DNA of 64,000 nt. Source: Scortum barcoo (taxonomy: Eukaryota; Chordata; Actinopteri; Centrarchiformes; Terapontidae). The notes beneath the pieces were generated by a model, which was not told the origin of the DNA, made no database searches, and worked only from the letters and a program-made list of their open reading frames with translations. The stretch covers positions 15,849,147 to 15,913,146 of the forward strand of contig CM041552.1 in assembly GCA_023238725.1 (NCBI GenBank). Reading direction: 5' to 3'. Shown here piece by piece: positions 1 to 13,200 of the stretch (its first letter is position 1; every line of letters begins with the position of its first letter). Made by a program: the position numbers and the translations under genes.

Positions 1-540
1 GAGCGAAAAAAAAAAAACATGTATTGTCTCTATAGTGCTTACAGTAAATGTATTCTATGGGGCTCTTGTTGCAGATCGTTTTAATTGGCCGTCCAGATCA
101 TGACACAGTTTTTAGTAGGATTCCCAGATGCAGCCAAGCACACATAAACACACAAACATGCACAAACACACACACATCACCCTGACCCTGAAATCTGTGA
201 ATCAGCGGAGGAGCTTCATTAGAGCTATCATGAAGAGTAATCACAACCTGCATTGGTGCATGTTGTGTGTGAGTCCCGAAGGGGTCCATTAGGCCCATGA
301 TATTATTGCTTGGCGCATGGAGGAAATCTTCATGTGCTTGTTGAGCTGAAACACACACTGCGGGGACGTAATGCAAACGCACACAAACACACACAGCTTC
401 ATCAGCAGTTTGGGCCATGAGTTGCTTAGAATAATAATGTGATCATGGTAAATACGCACACACACACACAAACACCCGCATGCCAAGAGCAGTGCAGTTG
501 ACAGGAAGTACAAATTCAATAATGTGTTAACTGGACAGCA
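1..540. repeat. CA-rich degenerate simple sequence
   Basis: Several short CA-rich runs (about 145-180, 375-395 and 455-475) are separated by unique-looking sequence of 60-130 bp. The two open frames read on the minus strand here are mostly translations of the CA runs (Val/Cys-rich) and do not resemble proteins. No gene is seen. Confidence 0.6.
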
Positions 541-3500
541 GCAGCACAGCTTATTTTATGTTTCAGCTCGGCGGCTGTGCTCATGCATATAAGGAATCAT
601 ATTCTTCAGTCAGTTACCTGCTTTGAGTCAGTGTGATGTTATGTTAATATCTTCAGCAGGCTAAGGGTTACACTGACTTTCATGCCGTTTTTGCCTTCCA
701 TGCAAAGCTTCACACAGCCTTGTGGGTACATTTTGATGTCAACAAAGAAAAAAAAAAAAAAAAAAAACACAGCTGTGAGCAGTATTTAATGTTACTACTG
801 GGATCATCATTTCTTCCTCTCATATTAGAATCAGCCTGTTGAACGGTCATTTCAAGCAAGAAGGAGAGGCCAGCAGCTGCACCTTTTCATACTTCTGAGC
901 TGGTGGACCTCCGTGTGTGCGTGGGCATGACACCACAGGTGCACTGAGTTTATTGGTTTATTTATGACAACAGTAATCAGTGGCAGGGTATGTTTGCTTG
1001 CTCCAGATACTGGTGGACTGTCCCAAAGTTAGCCGTGTAGATTATTCTGTTTGCTTTTGCTGCTATCTAAATTGCATCACCCAGGCATATAATAGACTGA
1101 TATCGCTCATAGCCGGTTAGTGTGGTTGAACTCTGCGGGGGTCTAACCAGTGTGGAGTGACTCAAAATAGCTAGGATCTGTATGCTGTGATGATGAAATG
1201 AAATATCTTTAATCCCTGAGTGTGATGCTGTAGCTCAGTGTTTCTCTTTTTATGTATTTGTGTCAATTTTCTCAAAAACAAGAGACCAGAGCATTCCCTT
1301 AATGACCCGTGATGCTCAGAACAGCGCTAGATTTTCAGTAAGATACTCAATGGCATATGGGCTCACAAGCTGTTGTACGATGGCTCAGTCCAATGTTTTC
1401 TTTACCATTTTTCTTAAAGGTTTAAAGAAAAGTCCTGAAACCTGCAAATGTTATCTGTCCTGTTCGGTCTTTTTCTCTACCTGCCCACGAGAATTATTTT
1501 TATACACTAAGGTGCCAGTTTGCCCGGCTATACCCGGCTAAACCTACAGTGATACAGTCTAACAGAGCATATTTTGCCCATTTATATCAATATAATTTGG
1601 TATGGGGTAACAACAGGGTAACTGATAAACAGATAGGAGTGTTGCATGTAAAATAACTGAAGAAAAAAGAATGTGGAAAACATGATTTTCATGATGTTTT
1701 TTTTTCTCTGACAGCCCATTACATCCAATGTGATGTTTCCTCTGTTGACAGTCCCACTGCCAGAGATAGTTGCCAACTGTCTTTAACTTGGTTGCATGGG
1801 TAACATTCCCTAAAATGAATCTTTACCACGCATAGACATCCATTTCCCAAAATACACACACTGAGGGCTGAGGCGCATATGGGCTGCACTAAATCACCTG
1901 CACAAAAAAAAAAAAAAAAAAACCCAGCACATTTTCAACCCGGTGAGTGTGGGAGTATGAACACTCACATTCTGAGCTTATCTAAACTCACCTCAAGTGT
2001 GGAGACAATAGCATAAAAATATCAAAGACCCTCAAAAGACAAAAGTCAAATACCAGCGCTGAATGGATTATCCTCGTGTTAAAACACCTCAAAGACTCTG
2101 TAGAAGTACCATTAAACAACACACCATGTAATAAGATCAGAGGGATTGTTGGAGGGCTGTAAAGCTGGTACCTTGAAAATGTAGTACTCTGTATCTAAAA
2201 TACCATTTATATATTCTTTCCCTATACCACTTCTATGCATTTTTCAAGACACCCATTGGTGCAAAATTCAGGATGTTTTGCTGTTTGATGACATCACTCT
2301 AATATTATAATAATACTGTGATACTTCATGTAAGTGTGCTGAGGTGTGCACTACTCCAGAGACAGAGAGCTCCTGGGCTGAGTGTGTTTTCCCCTTCGAG
2401 CAACAGAGTCTGATTCAAACGCGACACGCTCGCTACAATGCCCACGTCAGTGTGATTTAAGACCTGCATTGATTTAAAAGCAACAGTACAAATGATTGCA
2501 CCAAAAAAATAATACATTTTGTGACCGCAGACTGGAGAGCCAGAGATGGATTTCTCAGCGACTGAGAGAAAGAGCAGAGAGCCGCCGATGTCACACAGGA
2601 GGAAGGGAAGTTCTGGCTCCAAGTCGCAAGGTCAGCAATGAAGATACGACGCCGACATCTCAATTAGCTCGCGGGAGAGAGGCAGTAAAGTAAAAGAAAA
2701 AAAAACAACAGCAGGTTAGTCTGAGAGGATATACCAGGAGAAACAGCCCGAGATCGACTCGATAGGCTTTTAACTGGCTGACAGATATCAGGGAACACAG
2801 TCTAAATAACAATGAGAAGACGAAATAACCAAGACATAAATAATGTAGCATAAGTGCGATAACAACCGGAGCAGGCAGTGAGATGTTAGACGACCATATG
2901 TCATTAAAGAGTTTAACCATATGGTCGATCTGGATATGCAGACGATTACACACTCAGTCACTTATGTTTCAAAAGGTGCACACTGCGAATTACAAAGCCA
3001 CGCAGCCAAACACGCCAAACGTAGGGCCAGTTATGTTTTTCTGTGTTGTACGCTGACAAGATTAAACAAGGTAAGCTCTGTTACCCTTCATTGTTTTATG
3101 TCACAAATCACAAAAAACGGGAGGAAAAAAGGGTCTTTTCATGTTTCAAACGGCTGACACAGATTGCGCGAAAACAACTCAACGTGAAGACTGTGTCCCC
3201 CTTTTATATCCAGCGAACGACATCTCTCAGCAGCTTCACAGTACCAAAGCGCATTTTACTTTCTCTTAGATTGTCTACTTCAGCGTCTCAGTCACCATTT
3301 CAGTGCTCCACACCCCAAAGGCTATGAGCTGTTAGTCTCTGAGTTTCTGAGAGAACAGAGCGAGGGGAAGACGCAAAAATACAAGAGGAAGAGGAAGAGA
3401 TGAACTGCATCTGTGTGAGAGAGAAAAAGAACTGCAAAGGGATGAGATGGAATTAGATGAATCAATTCATCCTCTAGTTTGTCTTATAGAAAGGTTTTAT

Positions 3501-3940
3501 CTCCAAGTTCTGCACTATTTTTTTTTTCAGTTTACCCAATCACAAAACAGATATTCTTAGGCACCCGTAGTAGTATTTACAACGAGAAATCTGCTGTCTT
3601 CCTAAAACAAAAAAGGTGAATCTAATTTTGTGGCCAGGTTAAAGAAAAACAGTGGTATTATAGTAACCAGGTTGATTTCAGAGCACGTCCTCCACATGCT
3701 CCAGTGCCCCATTTTAACCTCGTTTCTCCCGGTGACCCGGTTTCTGGTGTGCATTCAAACATAGTGATAGATTGAAGCACCTGACCTGAAACTCTGTGAC
3801 AAAACAAAGTGTCTTTGTAAAAAAATTCCTGCAAGGCTCTTGAGCGGTACACCTCCTGGGTTGTGCCGGTTTTCTGCATGAGCGAGCAGGGGAAGAGGAG
3901 AGCGCAGGAGAGAGAGACAAGGTGAAGCTGGTCAACAAAT
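541..3940. other. noncoding stretch, no gene seen
   Basis: Ordinary AT-rich vertebrate noncoding sequence with A-runs at about 748-767 and 1904-1922. Frames up to 98 codons occur in several phases without recognisable domains. A 177-codon minus-strand frame at 3658-4191 runs through the microsatellite and the T-run just downstream, so it is not credible as a gene. Confidence 0.5.
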
Positions 3941-3948
3941 GTGAGCGA

Positions 3949-3973
3949 GTGTGTGTGTGTGTGTGTGTGTGTA
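3949..3973. repeat. (GT)n microsatellite
   Basis: An uninterrupted GT dinucleotide run of about 25 bp, read directly. Confidence 0.9.
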
Positions 3974-4022
3974 AAAGCTTCTCTCAAAGAGAGGAAGGGA
4001 GGAGAGAAATAATTGTTGAATG

Positions 4023-4043
4023 TTTTTTTTTTTTTTTTTTTTT
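4023..4043. repeat. T21 homopolymer
   Basis: Twenty-one consecutive T. It could be the antisense poly-A tail of an old retroposon, but no such element is recognisable beside it. Confidence 0.85.
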
Positions 4044-5577
4044 GTGGAGCTTTCCCTGGGAGATTTGGATGCAGATTCATTAATCTAAAAGCAAGAAGTA
4101 TGCCCTCTCTCAGGATTTTCTGGGGAAAACAATACAGCGTGGCAAAGAGAGCAGCTACACTTGACTCTCCCCCCTCCCTATTTCCTCTCATTTTCCATCC
4201 ATTTCTTTGTTACTTTGATTCTTGCTCTTCGTTACTCTCCCTCTTTCTTTCCCTCTCAGACTCCGTTTCTTCTTTGTTTTTTTCTCCCGGTGCAATGAAA
4301 CACCGGATATGAATGCTTGACAGAAAATGGGGTTGCATAAAAAATACGGCGAGTAGAATTGTTTTGACAAGTTCAGTTGAAGGTTTATGGAGCAAATCTT
4401 TATGACAGGGATCTAATTGAAATTCCTTCTTTAAAATACCAATGACTAATGTTTGACATGTATTACATACTGTGGGAATCAACGGTATGACAGCTGACTC
4501 TGCTGCAGGCATGCCCACCCCCAGTTTCTTTCCTCAGATATTCATTGATTGATGAAACAAAAGTAAACACTATAAAAAAACATCACTACAGAGAATTAGT
4601 TTCCCCCGCATGAAAACCTACTGGTCAAGTTAGATTGACTGAGCAGCCATTTAGCCTATCACAGTCATTTGGCCAACCCACCAGGCCAGAGAAGAGTACT
4701 ACAGTACAGTACTGTCATCAGAGATATGAAATAGCTGTTAATCAGTTAGTAATGTGAACTGTTCTTTTGTAACTGTCTTATTATGTGATGTGTCATCAAA
4801 CATTATTCATTCATAACTGTTGTGGTAGTCTCTTGAAGTGTATTATGGGTGAAATAAAAAAAACTCATTAAAGTCTAATTCTTTGTATTTTTGTGGGTTT
4901 TTTTGTAACAGACAAAAAGTCATTGCTTAATGATATGGTGTTCAATGCTGGTGAATATGATTTGCATATTGTGGTTAAAAAAAATGTAGAGCTGCGTGGT
5001 ATTAATTTTGATTTGGCATATTGTGGAGACTGGACTGGGAGGGTATGATGATGGTGTGTCACCCTTAGAACCACCACACTTTGTAAATAGCTGCCTTTCC
5101 TCTGCTCTGCTGTATTTCTATGTCTGTTTTGTTTGGTTTCACCACAGTAGCCAGTGGCCAGTGTAATAATAATTTGTGATGTGCTGTAAAAGATTATAGC
5201 AGAGAGGAGAGTCAACAGCTGTAGCTTTAGCTGAGCACCTTCTCTTTATTCTGTGCTGTTCATACCAGGTGAAACCAAGAAAAGAAAACACAAATTGCAG
5301 CCCTCAGGTAGACCCCAGAGTTCACTTTATCAAGGACTGAGGCTCACATTTTCATGTGGCCTCTGCAGTGGGTGTGCAATGTTCCTATGGGTTTTTTTTT
5401 TCTCACCCAAACAATTGAACCAAACTGAAAGCAAAAAACGCTCAAGAGCTTGACTAAACTGTTCCAAACATAAACAGTGTGAACACACTTTTTCGTGTTG
5501 CGTTGCAGAAGTACTGGATGCCTACACACACACCCACAACTTCCTCAGATTACATCAGCTTCTGGTACTTCTGGTAC
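4044..5577. other. noncoding stretch, no gene seen
   Basis: No coding or RNA gene is recognised. The part at about 5390-5500 (around 'tctcacccaaacaattgaac') loosely resembles a dispersed teleost repeat, but not well enough to name. Confidence 0.4.
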
Positions 5578-5613
5578 ACGCACGCACACACACACAGACA
5601 CACACACACACAA
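5578..5613. repeat. (CA)n microsatellite, interrupted
   Basis: CA repeats with GC and GA interruptions. A second short (CA)n lies at about 5749-5764. Confidence 0.85.
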
Positions 5614-5885
5614 ACAAATTCAATAAAAAGCTCAGCTTTTGCTTTTAGCTTTACTTGACCAAAAGGGTCACTTAAATTCTTATTTACGAGAACGGTCTGG
5701 AAGACAGCTTCACATTTATCTCCCATCAAATTTAATGGCACTTCAAAACACACACACACACACAGATTCCATAGCTACAGTAAAGCATCGGCTGGTGGTT
5801 TACCTTTCCACCTTTCCCTGTCGTGAAAGGAAGTACCCTTTTCACTGCAGTAATTACTGTAACCCCGTGGTTCTCAATTATTTTC

Positions 5886-6390
5886 TGTCATGCCTCCCCT
5901 AGGGGACAGAAATGTTTTCACGCCCACGCCCACGCCCCCTTGTGTTTTCCCTGCTCCCTCGTGATTGTGGCTCATTCCCCCGACCTCACTCGCCTGCCCA
6001 GGCTGCACATCTGCCTGCTATCAGCTCTTCACTACATCTGTTCCAGTTCTCCATCCCTTCAGCGGCAGATCGTTTGCTCATTTTGATTCCTTGTTAATAT
6101 TAATTTTCCATTTCCATGACCCATAGTGGATCATATCTTACCTGCCTGCTTGCCCTCCTGCTAACCCCCAAGGTGACTCCAGCCTGCCTGCACCACTCAC
6201 CCTCATCACTCCATCCAACCTGGCCCAAGTCTGCCATCGCAACCCGTGTTGGCCATTCACCATCGCCCCTCTGTTTCTGCCAACTTCTCCTCGCCTCTCT
6301 GCCTCCATTCCCCTGTTTCCATACAATAAATCTTTCTTATCTCACGGTGTCTGTATCCTGTATTTGGGTCCACCTTGCAAAACCATGACA
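5886..6390 (+). mobile_element. LTR-like teleost repeat, candidate solo LTR
   Basis: The block begins TGTCATG (5886) and ends CATGACA (6390), giving 7-bp perfect inverted ends. It carries AATAAA at 6325-6330 about 60 bp before the right end, and is C-rich like many fish LTRs. The phrase near the right end ('tatttgggtccacc') resembles ends of dispersed teleost LTRs. There is no 5-bp target duplication: the flanks are TTTTC on the left and GATAC on the right. The left segment (about 5866-5935, 'gtggttctcaattattttc') also resembles the terminus of an unrelated fish repeat, so the true left edge is uncertain and the block may be composite. No coding capacity. Confidence 0.4.
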
Positions 6391-7128
6391 GATACATTAT
6401 TAGATAAAAACACTCCAAAGCATGACCCAGTCTCTGTCCAGTCTGGATATAATCCATCACTTGTTAGTCATGGAAGTGTAAATTGCTCAAGTACCATTTT
6501 AAATGAAAAAAAAAGGTTAGAATGGTTTCTGGTTACAGAATTTAAACAGAATGACACAATCATGGATGTATACTGAGGGAACAATTTACCACCTGGATTC
6601 TGAGCATCAGGCTACTGGAGCCATAAAAAGTCACCTTTGGAGGAAAACTGCAAGATCAACCATCACAGCAGAGACCTCTGTCAAACAAAAAAACAACCAC
6701 TGAAACCATAATGTACTGATGTTGATTCTCTGTGGAGAAGTTGGCGTGTTTTGATGAAACTAGCCTCTAGTGGCCACAACAGGAATTGCAGATGAAGACA
6801 CACAAACACACACACACAAACTGGGACAAACAGGATGCCACTTTGCCTTTCCTGTAGTACATACAAGGAGATAATCCACTGTACTGTGCCACAAGTGGAA
6901 TAAAAAAGCTCTCATCCAGGTAAAGCGCGAAGCTGCTGAATCAAATGGCAGGTTATTTTCTCCTGTTTCCTACCTGTGGACACAACTGTTCTCCAGTTAC
7001 TGTTTCCATTGTGTGCATCTGTATGAGCATTCGGTGTGTTGACTAAACAATGTCTGACTGGTGACCTGCTCTTCTCCTAAACCTGCTGAATTGAATAGAC
7101 TGCACCTGCAGGTGCCCTGTTGGCTTAA
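6391..7128. other. noncoding stretch, no gene seen
   Basis: AT-rich sequence with a short CA run at about 6800-6818. No feature is recognised. Confidence 0.4.
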
Positions 7129-7430
7129 GAATACACATACGCACACATATACACACACACATGCATAAAGACATACAAATGTACACGTACATACACACAC
7201 CTGTGAAAAATTATGACAAGTGCTGATAAGCTTGACTGCACAAGGACAAATGCTGCATGTTAGCATGGACACACACACATATGCTCACACACACATACAC
7301 ACATGCTCATATACACCTGTGGGAAAATAAGGAGAAGCTCTGACACGGTTGGTTGCACAAGGTCAAACCCCGCATGTGAGTATGCAAACCACACACGCAC
7401 ACAGTCATGTACACAGACACACACGCAAAT
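7129..7430. repeat. CA-rich region with a degenerate 116-bp tandem duplication
   Basis: Two copies of a unit beginning 'cacctgtg' start at 7198 and 7314. Both contain 'tgcacaagg' followed by 'caaa' and a 'gcatgt' motif, and both end in CA-repeat. The spacing is 116 bp with many substitutions between copies. CA-microsatellite runs separate the units, which suggests unequal exchange or slippage seeded by them. Confidence 0.5.
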
Positions 7431-10065
7431 TAGGCCATACAAATGCATACTGGCACTTGGAATTTAGCTACAGGGGGGCTAAGCAGAGAGAGGAAACAGG
7501 ACTGGACAATAATGAGACAGAGAGAAGAGAGGAAAGTGGGAGTGAGATGAAGAGAAGAAACAAAATGAAAGTGAGTTAATTGGATGAACGATAGAAAAGG
7601 AGAGACAAAATAGGAGAAGGGTTTGCCGCAGTAAGAGTTAGATAAATAATGGGGCTGAAAAAAGGATAGGAAAAAAGCTAACACCTGATTTACACAGTCA
7701 TCATCTTTGTTGATTAATTTCTGGGCTTTTTCCTGTTTTTCAGCCCAGGTCTTAACTTTGTTGTCACATAGTATTGTTACAAAGAGTTCAATAGATATCC
7801 AAAATATGTTTGCATCAAAGGGACACAGTATAAAGGGTAGAGGTTGGGCCAATGGATGCTTTAAAGTTTGTGTGCAAAAACAAAGTAGACCATAGTTTCC
7901 TGTATCAACACAGTGTAAAACAGAAAAATTATCATATTATATTTAGTTTGTTTGTTCTGGTGTTTAATTGAATTCTGAGACAGAAATAAAAGTCGTTACC
8001 AAAAAACATTGTTATCATTATGTTTTTCTTGTTATGCAGACTTTGCTGTGTCATTATTTCTCTGTAGTCTCATTGTTTGAAAAGTTTTTCTCCACTCTTG
8101 AAAATCACCATCATGTGGCTTCCACGTAATTTTATTTTGGTAGGCAGAGAATGGCAGAGAAAGAAATGTGGGAGAAAAACGAGAGAAAGAGGGAGCGAGA
8201 GAGAGGCATCTTTTGTGGGGCAGGAGTTTGGGAAAAAATTGCCTCTATGTCTGTTAGTTTGTTTTTAGGTCCAACTCCTCATTTAGCAGAAAGCCAAATC
8301 CCAGCAGGGGCATGCCAAACGCTGACACCCAAACAGCAACTATAAAAGCACACTAAAAAAAAACCCCACACACACAATAGATAGAAACATACATGCAGAG
8401 TTTTTGATGTCATGCCCCCCCTCCTTTCAAACACTGAATCTGGGTGAGTCACTTTCCTCCGTCAGTGTGTACAGTATGTGTTTGAGGGCTGCTGTGGTTT
8501 GTTAGTCAGGTTGCTCAACGGAGAATAATGGTTGGCAAGAAGAGGAGGCAGAGGAGAGGAGGGGATAGGAAGTGGAGAGGCGATGAGAGACCTTAATAAT
8601 TCAGCTTCTGGCATAAATTGCTGAAACTGAAACTATTGCAAATTACTTTTGAAATAAACTTCCAGTGAACTTCCCAGTGTTGTCAAATGTTTGGAGAAGA
8701 ACGGGAGATGCATGTCAAAAGTAGGCAAATATCTGCTGCGAGAAATTGCATTGATACGTAGAAGGAAGGGTTTGCGATGACAGAGATAAACAAATATTAT
8801 ATGGATATCAAATACACTTGATTGGAAAAAAAAATCCAAACATTGTCTTGGTGTCTGCATGACTCAGAGTTCAAATTCAGTTTTTTAAAGTGAAATTACT
8901 CTGCTTAAGCCTGCCTTTTTTTTCTCTTGAAGCTGATACCTATTTGACCTCAAATCAATGTTACGCTGCAATAGGCTGTGACTAAAATGTATAAAATTGA
9001 AGTAGTGTTTACGTTAAATATAATAGTGTTTACATTTCATTATTTAATGGCAGCTTGATGTAATTTGATTGCAATGTAACATGAAGAAAATCATAGTCAT
9101 CAATTACTTTCAGAGTTTATTCATAGGAAAGTATACATACTTAATCAGCAGGTTCATTTTTGTGTTATTTAGACTGAGGTAGGGAGTCAGTCTTTTCACA
9201 CTGTACTAACATTAAGTACATTCCCACGGAAGCTCTTCCTGTCACCCTGGCCTGTATGAGTCTGAACACTGACCGTGAACTGACATGAGACTGCGCTGCT
9301 CCAACACTTGAATTTCCTCCCTCGGGGACCAATAACGCGTGATTTTAAGTGACAAAGGCTTCCTATTCAAGTACAGTAGGCCCTACAGCTAAAATGGAGT
9401 CTTAACAGCGCGGCACAGTGCAGCAGAGTGCAGACCGTACAATCAGTCCCACCGGCAAAAACAGTCGGTCAAACAGCGGAGAGCTCTCCAGAGAGGCAGG
9501 AATCCTGAATGTGTGGAGGTTGTCACCTAAAATTACAGTTATTTTAGAGTTTAGGGTTCATGTCAGCCCACTGAATTGTTTATTTCCACTAAATTGACTC
9601 AGACTTTCACAACTAAAAGACTGTGAAGGAAGAAAGGAGGGGATTATTGACTTACGGGCGGACGACACAAATGTGATGACAGTAATACTGTACGGAGACT
9701 GACAAAGCAAAGAATGGAGTTTTGAAGTTCAATTTAACAACCAGATGTGACTTTTGTTTGTTCATTTCGTTGCGCGTTGTTAAAGAGTTGTGTGATCCAT
9801 CTGTTCATCCAACAGGGATCAATGAAATGCTGAAGTGCAGCCTTTTTACGCCAAACTGATTTACCAGGAGAGTCGTGTCACAGGTTCATTAAATGCCCAC
9901 ACGTGGAAGTTATATTTGTTATATGTTTTTATGGCACGTGAACCTTTTCACGGCAAGTCTCGGATCACTGGGCGGATTATTTGCAACATTTCTGACGTTT
10001 CTCTATTTTACCACACACAATGACCTTTCCCCGGCGCCGAAACAACCCACACAGCTTGACAACCC
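7431..10065. other. noncoding stretch, purine-rich tracts, no gene seen
   Basis: Purine-rich + strand tracts occur at about 7480-7620, 8140-8230 and 8525-8590. From about 9300 onwards the sequence is richer in CpG than its surroundings. No exon or RNA gene is recognised. Confidence 0.4.
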
Positions 10066-10091
10066 TTTTTTTTTTTTTTTTTTTTTTTTTT
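10066..10091. repeat. T26 homopolymer
   Basis: Twenty-six consecutive T after 'aaccc', read directly. It may be an antisense retroposon tail, but no body is recognised. Confidence 0.85.
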
Positions 10092-10509
10092 AAGCAATCT
10101 GCCATCTATAAAATTTGTGTGCGGTTGCTAGGCTATAACTTTGACACAAAACGATACTGTACGCGGTAATGACGACGGCTGCTGCGATTTAAGAGCCACA
10201 GCGTAGACAGGCAGGCGGAGGGAAGGAGGAGCCCCCATATTTTTATCAGGTAGGAAGCTCTTACATCGGTCCATGGTAACTGTCCTTTTCTTTTCAACAT
10301 AAAGTGCCCGTCAGCGCCACTGTGATACAGCAGCTATAAAATGGACTGAATGACTGAATGTCCATTTATGTTTTATGAAATGGCATTTTTGCTGTCAAGT
10401 GTCAAGTGTCATTTCCAGATAAATAAAACCAGAAAATCATTCAAAATACTCATTGCCATACATTTTATTGTCTGCAGACCCTTAATCTTACAGTGCATTT
10501 GTGATGTTT

Positions 10510-10780
10510 TGTGGAAGGGAAAGGAAAGAGGACAGGAGGTAAGAAGAGAGGAAGAAGAGGGGAATGAGTGAAAGACAGAACAGCACAAGAAAAAACCCAA
10601 GTACAGTGGAGGATAGGAGATTATAGAAGAAGAGAGAGCAGGAAAAAAAAAAGAGAGGAAGTGAGGACGACAGAGGAGAACAAGAGAGAGAGACAACGAG
10701 AGCAAGAGGGACACCGGGGGTGGACGTGGGGGAATAGATAGCCAAGGGCATGGAGAGAGAGGAGACAGTTGGCAGCACTT
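10510..10780 (+). repeat. polypurine-rich tract
   Basis: About 270 bp that is overwhelmingly A and G on the + strand. The purine bias resumes more weakly at 10860-11080. Long minus-strand frames here (up to 192 codons) are Ser/Leu/Phe/Pro-rich translations of the pyrimidine strand and carry no domain. Confidence 0.6.
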
Positions 10781-11226
10781 TGACATAACAAAGGCCAGAA
10801 ACACACCGCTGCCGAACAAATAAATAAATAAATAAAAAGAGCTGCCGCCAGAGGGGTGGCTGGGTGAGAGGGAAGAGGACACAACAGAGAGGCAGAGAGA
10901 CAGAGTCATATTGATGTGTGCGAGTGAGACAGAGAGACAGACACCGGAGAGGCTGTGTGTTGGGAATATGTTGGCAAGGTGGCGCACTTTCCAGAGGACA
11001 GACAGAACATCACTGTAAGCAAAACTAAGATCTCAAGTTTACCAGAAGGGCAAGACAGAGAGAGGGAAATTGGAGGTGAAGGACAAAATATATACAAAAA
11101 GAGTCAGACATTCAAATAAAATGTACACATACAACACGATTGAGTTTGTATGTTACCTTTTAAATATACAAATGCTAACACTGCAGTATTCCTTCTATTA
11201 AGTAAATGGCAACGAAACATGATATT

Positions 11227-11262
11227 TAAGGAATAGTTCACCCAAAAGTGAACATTTTTCTC
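11227..11262 (+). repeat. short MITE-like end fragment
   Basis: The sequence around 'ttaaggaatagttcaccc' matches the remembered terminus of common teleost fold-back MITEs ('ttaaagggatagttca...'). Only the end is recognisable and no partner terminus is seen nearby. Confidence 0.35.
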
Positions 11263-12899
11263 TCTGTCAGGGGAGTCAGTGAAATTCAAATAAGCATTAT
11301 TTGAATTTTTTTGGGGCAGAGCAACATGCTATAAACACAACATTGATAATATCACATTATAAAGTTTATACAGTGAAGTAAAAAAAAAAACATTATATAC
11401 ATTGACCAATATTAGCATTTGCTTGGAGCCATATTTCTAGCCATCTGTCAGATGTAAGTGCAATATTTCACTCGCACTTTGGCACTTTGCTGGTTGCAAC
11501 CATCTCCTGGAGGAAATATTCAGCTGTTTGAGACAATTTTATGGAAAAAAAAAAAACAAAAAAACAATCTTACTCACACATGCGGAGAGGGAAGGTATTT
11601 TGATCATAACACATGCTAATATATAGTATATATTATATAAAAAACAAAACACTTTTGGGAATACATTTAGTATTCAGTATTTTCATTGGCGTATGAGGGT
11701 GAAGCATCCTGTCCTGTGTGTGTGTCATTACTGGTTTGATACAGGTTGTTCATGTTCAGGCAGAAAAGGAGGGAATGACACCCTCGAAGACTGACAGAGC
11801 CGTGACTGTAACTGAGCCATAGAGACAGTCACTAATCAATTCGCTAATTGATAAATGTTTGTCCTGCATAAATTAAATCAGTGTGACTGTCGGGTGTTAT
11901 GCGCGGAGATGCGGACTGGTATGTGGTAAGGGTTAATCTAGCGGAAGGAGCATTCGGGGGGGATTTTTCCATGCGCAGCAATTACACATGGTGGCCCTGC
12001 AGGCTAATGTCACAAATTGATGTTCTCACTATGCCACAATTTATCAAGATTGATTTCCTCTCCAGCCCATTGCGCATACACAAAAATAACAACACAAACT
12101 TCTCATTCAAAGGCAGGATACGAGGACGCCCCTGCAGAATGAGTGAGGATACAGCAAACCTTCAATTGTACCACTTGCTGCGGAGCCACGGCTTGAAATA
12201 CATAAAAGTCCTTTTTAGTGAGCCTGGCAGCAAACTGCATCAAAGCTATACGTAGCTGTCTCTTTTGTTTAGGCCTGTGTGTTGTCTTTTGTCTGTTTGT
12301 CTTCTTGTGTCTGACTGCACGGGGAAACACTGATTCATCAGGGAGATGGAAAAATATAATGACGAATTCGAGCCAGGCCTCCAGTTTAATAGCACCACAC
12401 TGACACTGAGTCAAATGCCCCGTCCATCAGCGTTCCAGTGTGCTAAAAAAAAACAAAACATCCCCTGCCTCCTAAGGGGTATCAGGACCCGGCAGTGATG
12501 AAATATTTAAATGAAGCACTGACATGAGTTCTTCATGATTTATATATGATGTGATATATGGCATGCTGCAGGAAACACACAACTCCAACATTTCAGGATT
12601 TAAAGGTTGTTGTTTCTCCAGTTTTCCCTTAAAAAAGCCTAACTGCAGAAATCACTATCAGCAAGAGTTTATTTTTAGATCAAGATCAATATTTCTCCCT
12701 GCTCTCCTTTCAAAGATTAAATAACTTTCTTTTTTAAAGTGTCACATTGTATTGACAAAATATTGCTTTTTTTTTTACTTCTTCTGTTTCCCTGTTATCT
12801 CTTGTGCCCCTTGCTCTCCTCTCTCTCTCCCTCTCTCTGTCGCATCCGTCTGTCCTCTCCATTTTGTCCATCATCTTTGTTGATATTCATCAGATGAAA
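11263..12899. other. noncoding stretch, no gene seen
   Basis: Mostly AT-rich. A more balanced, non-repetitive part at about 11890-12200 has the texture of conserved noncoding sequence, but conservation cannot be judged from one genome. Confidence 0.35.
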
Positions 12900-13200
12900 T
12901 GAGGTGGAGAGACAACACTCCATTAATATCCCGTGCTCTCCTGAACATCTGCAGTGACACATTGAAACACTGGCGGTGACAGATGAATTTGCTGATCTGC
13001 AGCGAGACTGTCGCGCATGTTGTGCCTCGTACCTTCCCGGCATTCTCCACTTAATGGCGAGCACGTTGCAGACTAGCGCGGGAACAGCTGGCAAGCAAAC
13101 AGCCAAACAGGGAAATGTATACAGACAGATTGTTCATTACCTCTCGGAGGATACATGCACGCGTGTCGCTTTCACGTTCAGGTGTGTCGGAAACATGTTG
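12900..13200. promoter_or_regulatory. CpG-enriched patch, possible regulatory element
   Basis: About 15 CpG dinucleotides in 300 bp (for example around 'actgtcgcgcatg', 'actagcgcggg' and 'tgcacgcgtgtcg'), against very few in flanking DNA. No TATA box or exon is identified. The regulatory reading is inference from composition only. Confidence 0.25.

Noticed and set aside
3658..4191. 177-codon minus-strand frame
   Set aside because: It is built across the T21 run (poly-Lys) and the GT microsatellite (Thr-His repeats), with no domain.
10409..10987. 192-codon minus-strand frame
   Set aside because: Low-complexity translation of a polypurine tract; adjacent frames look the same.
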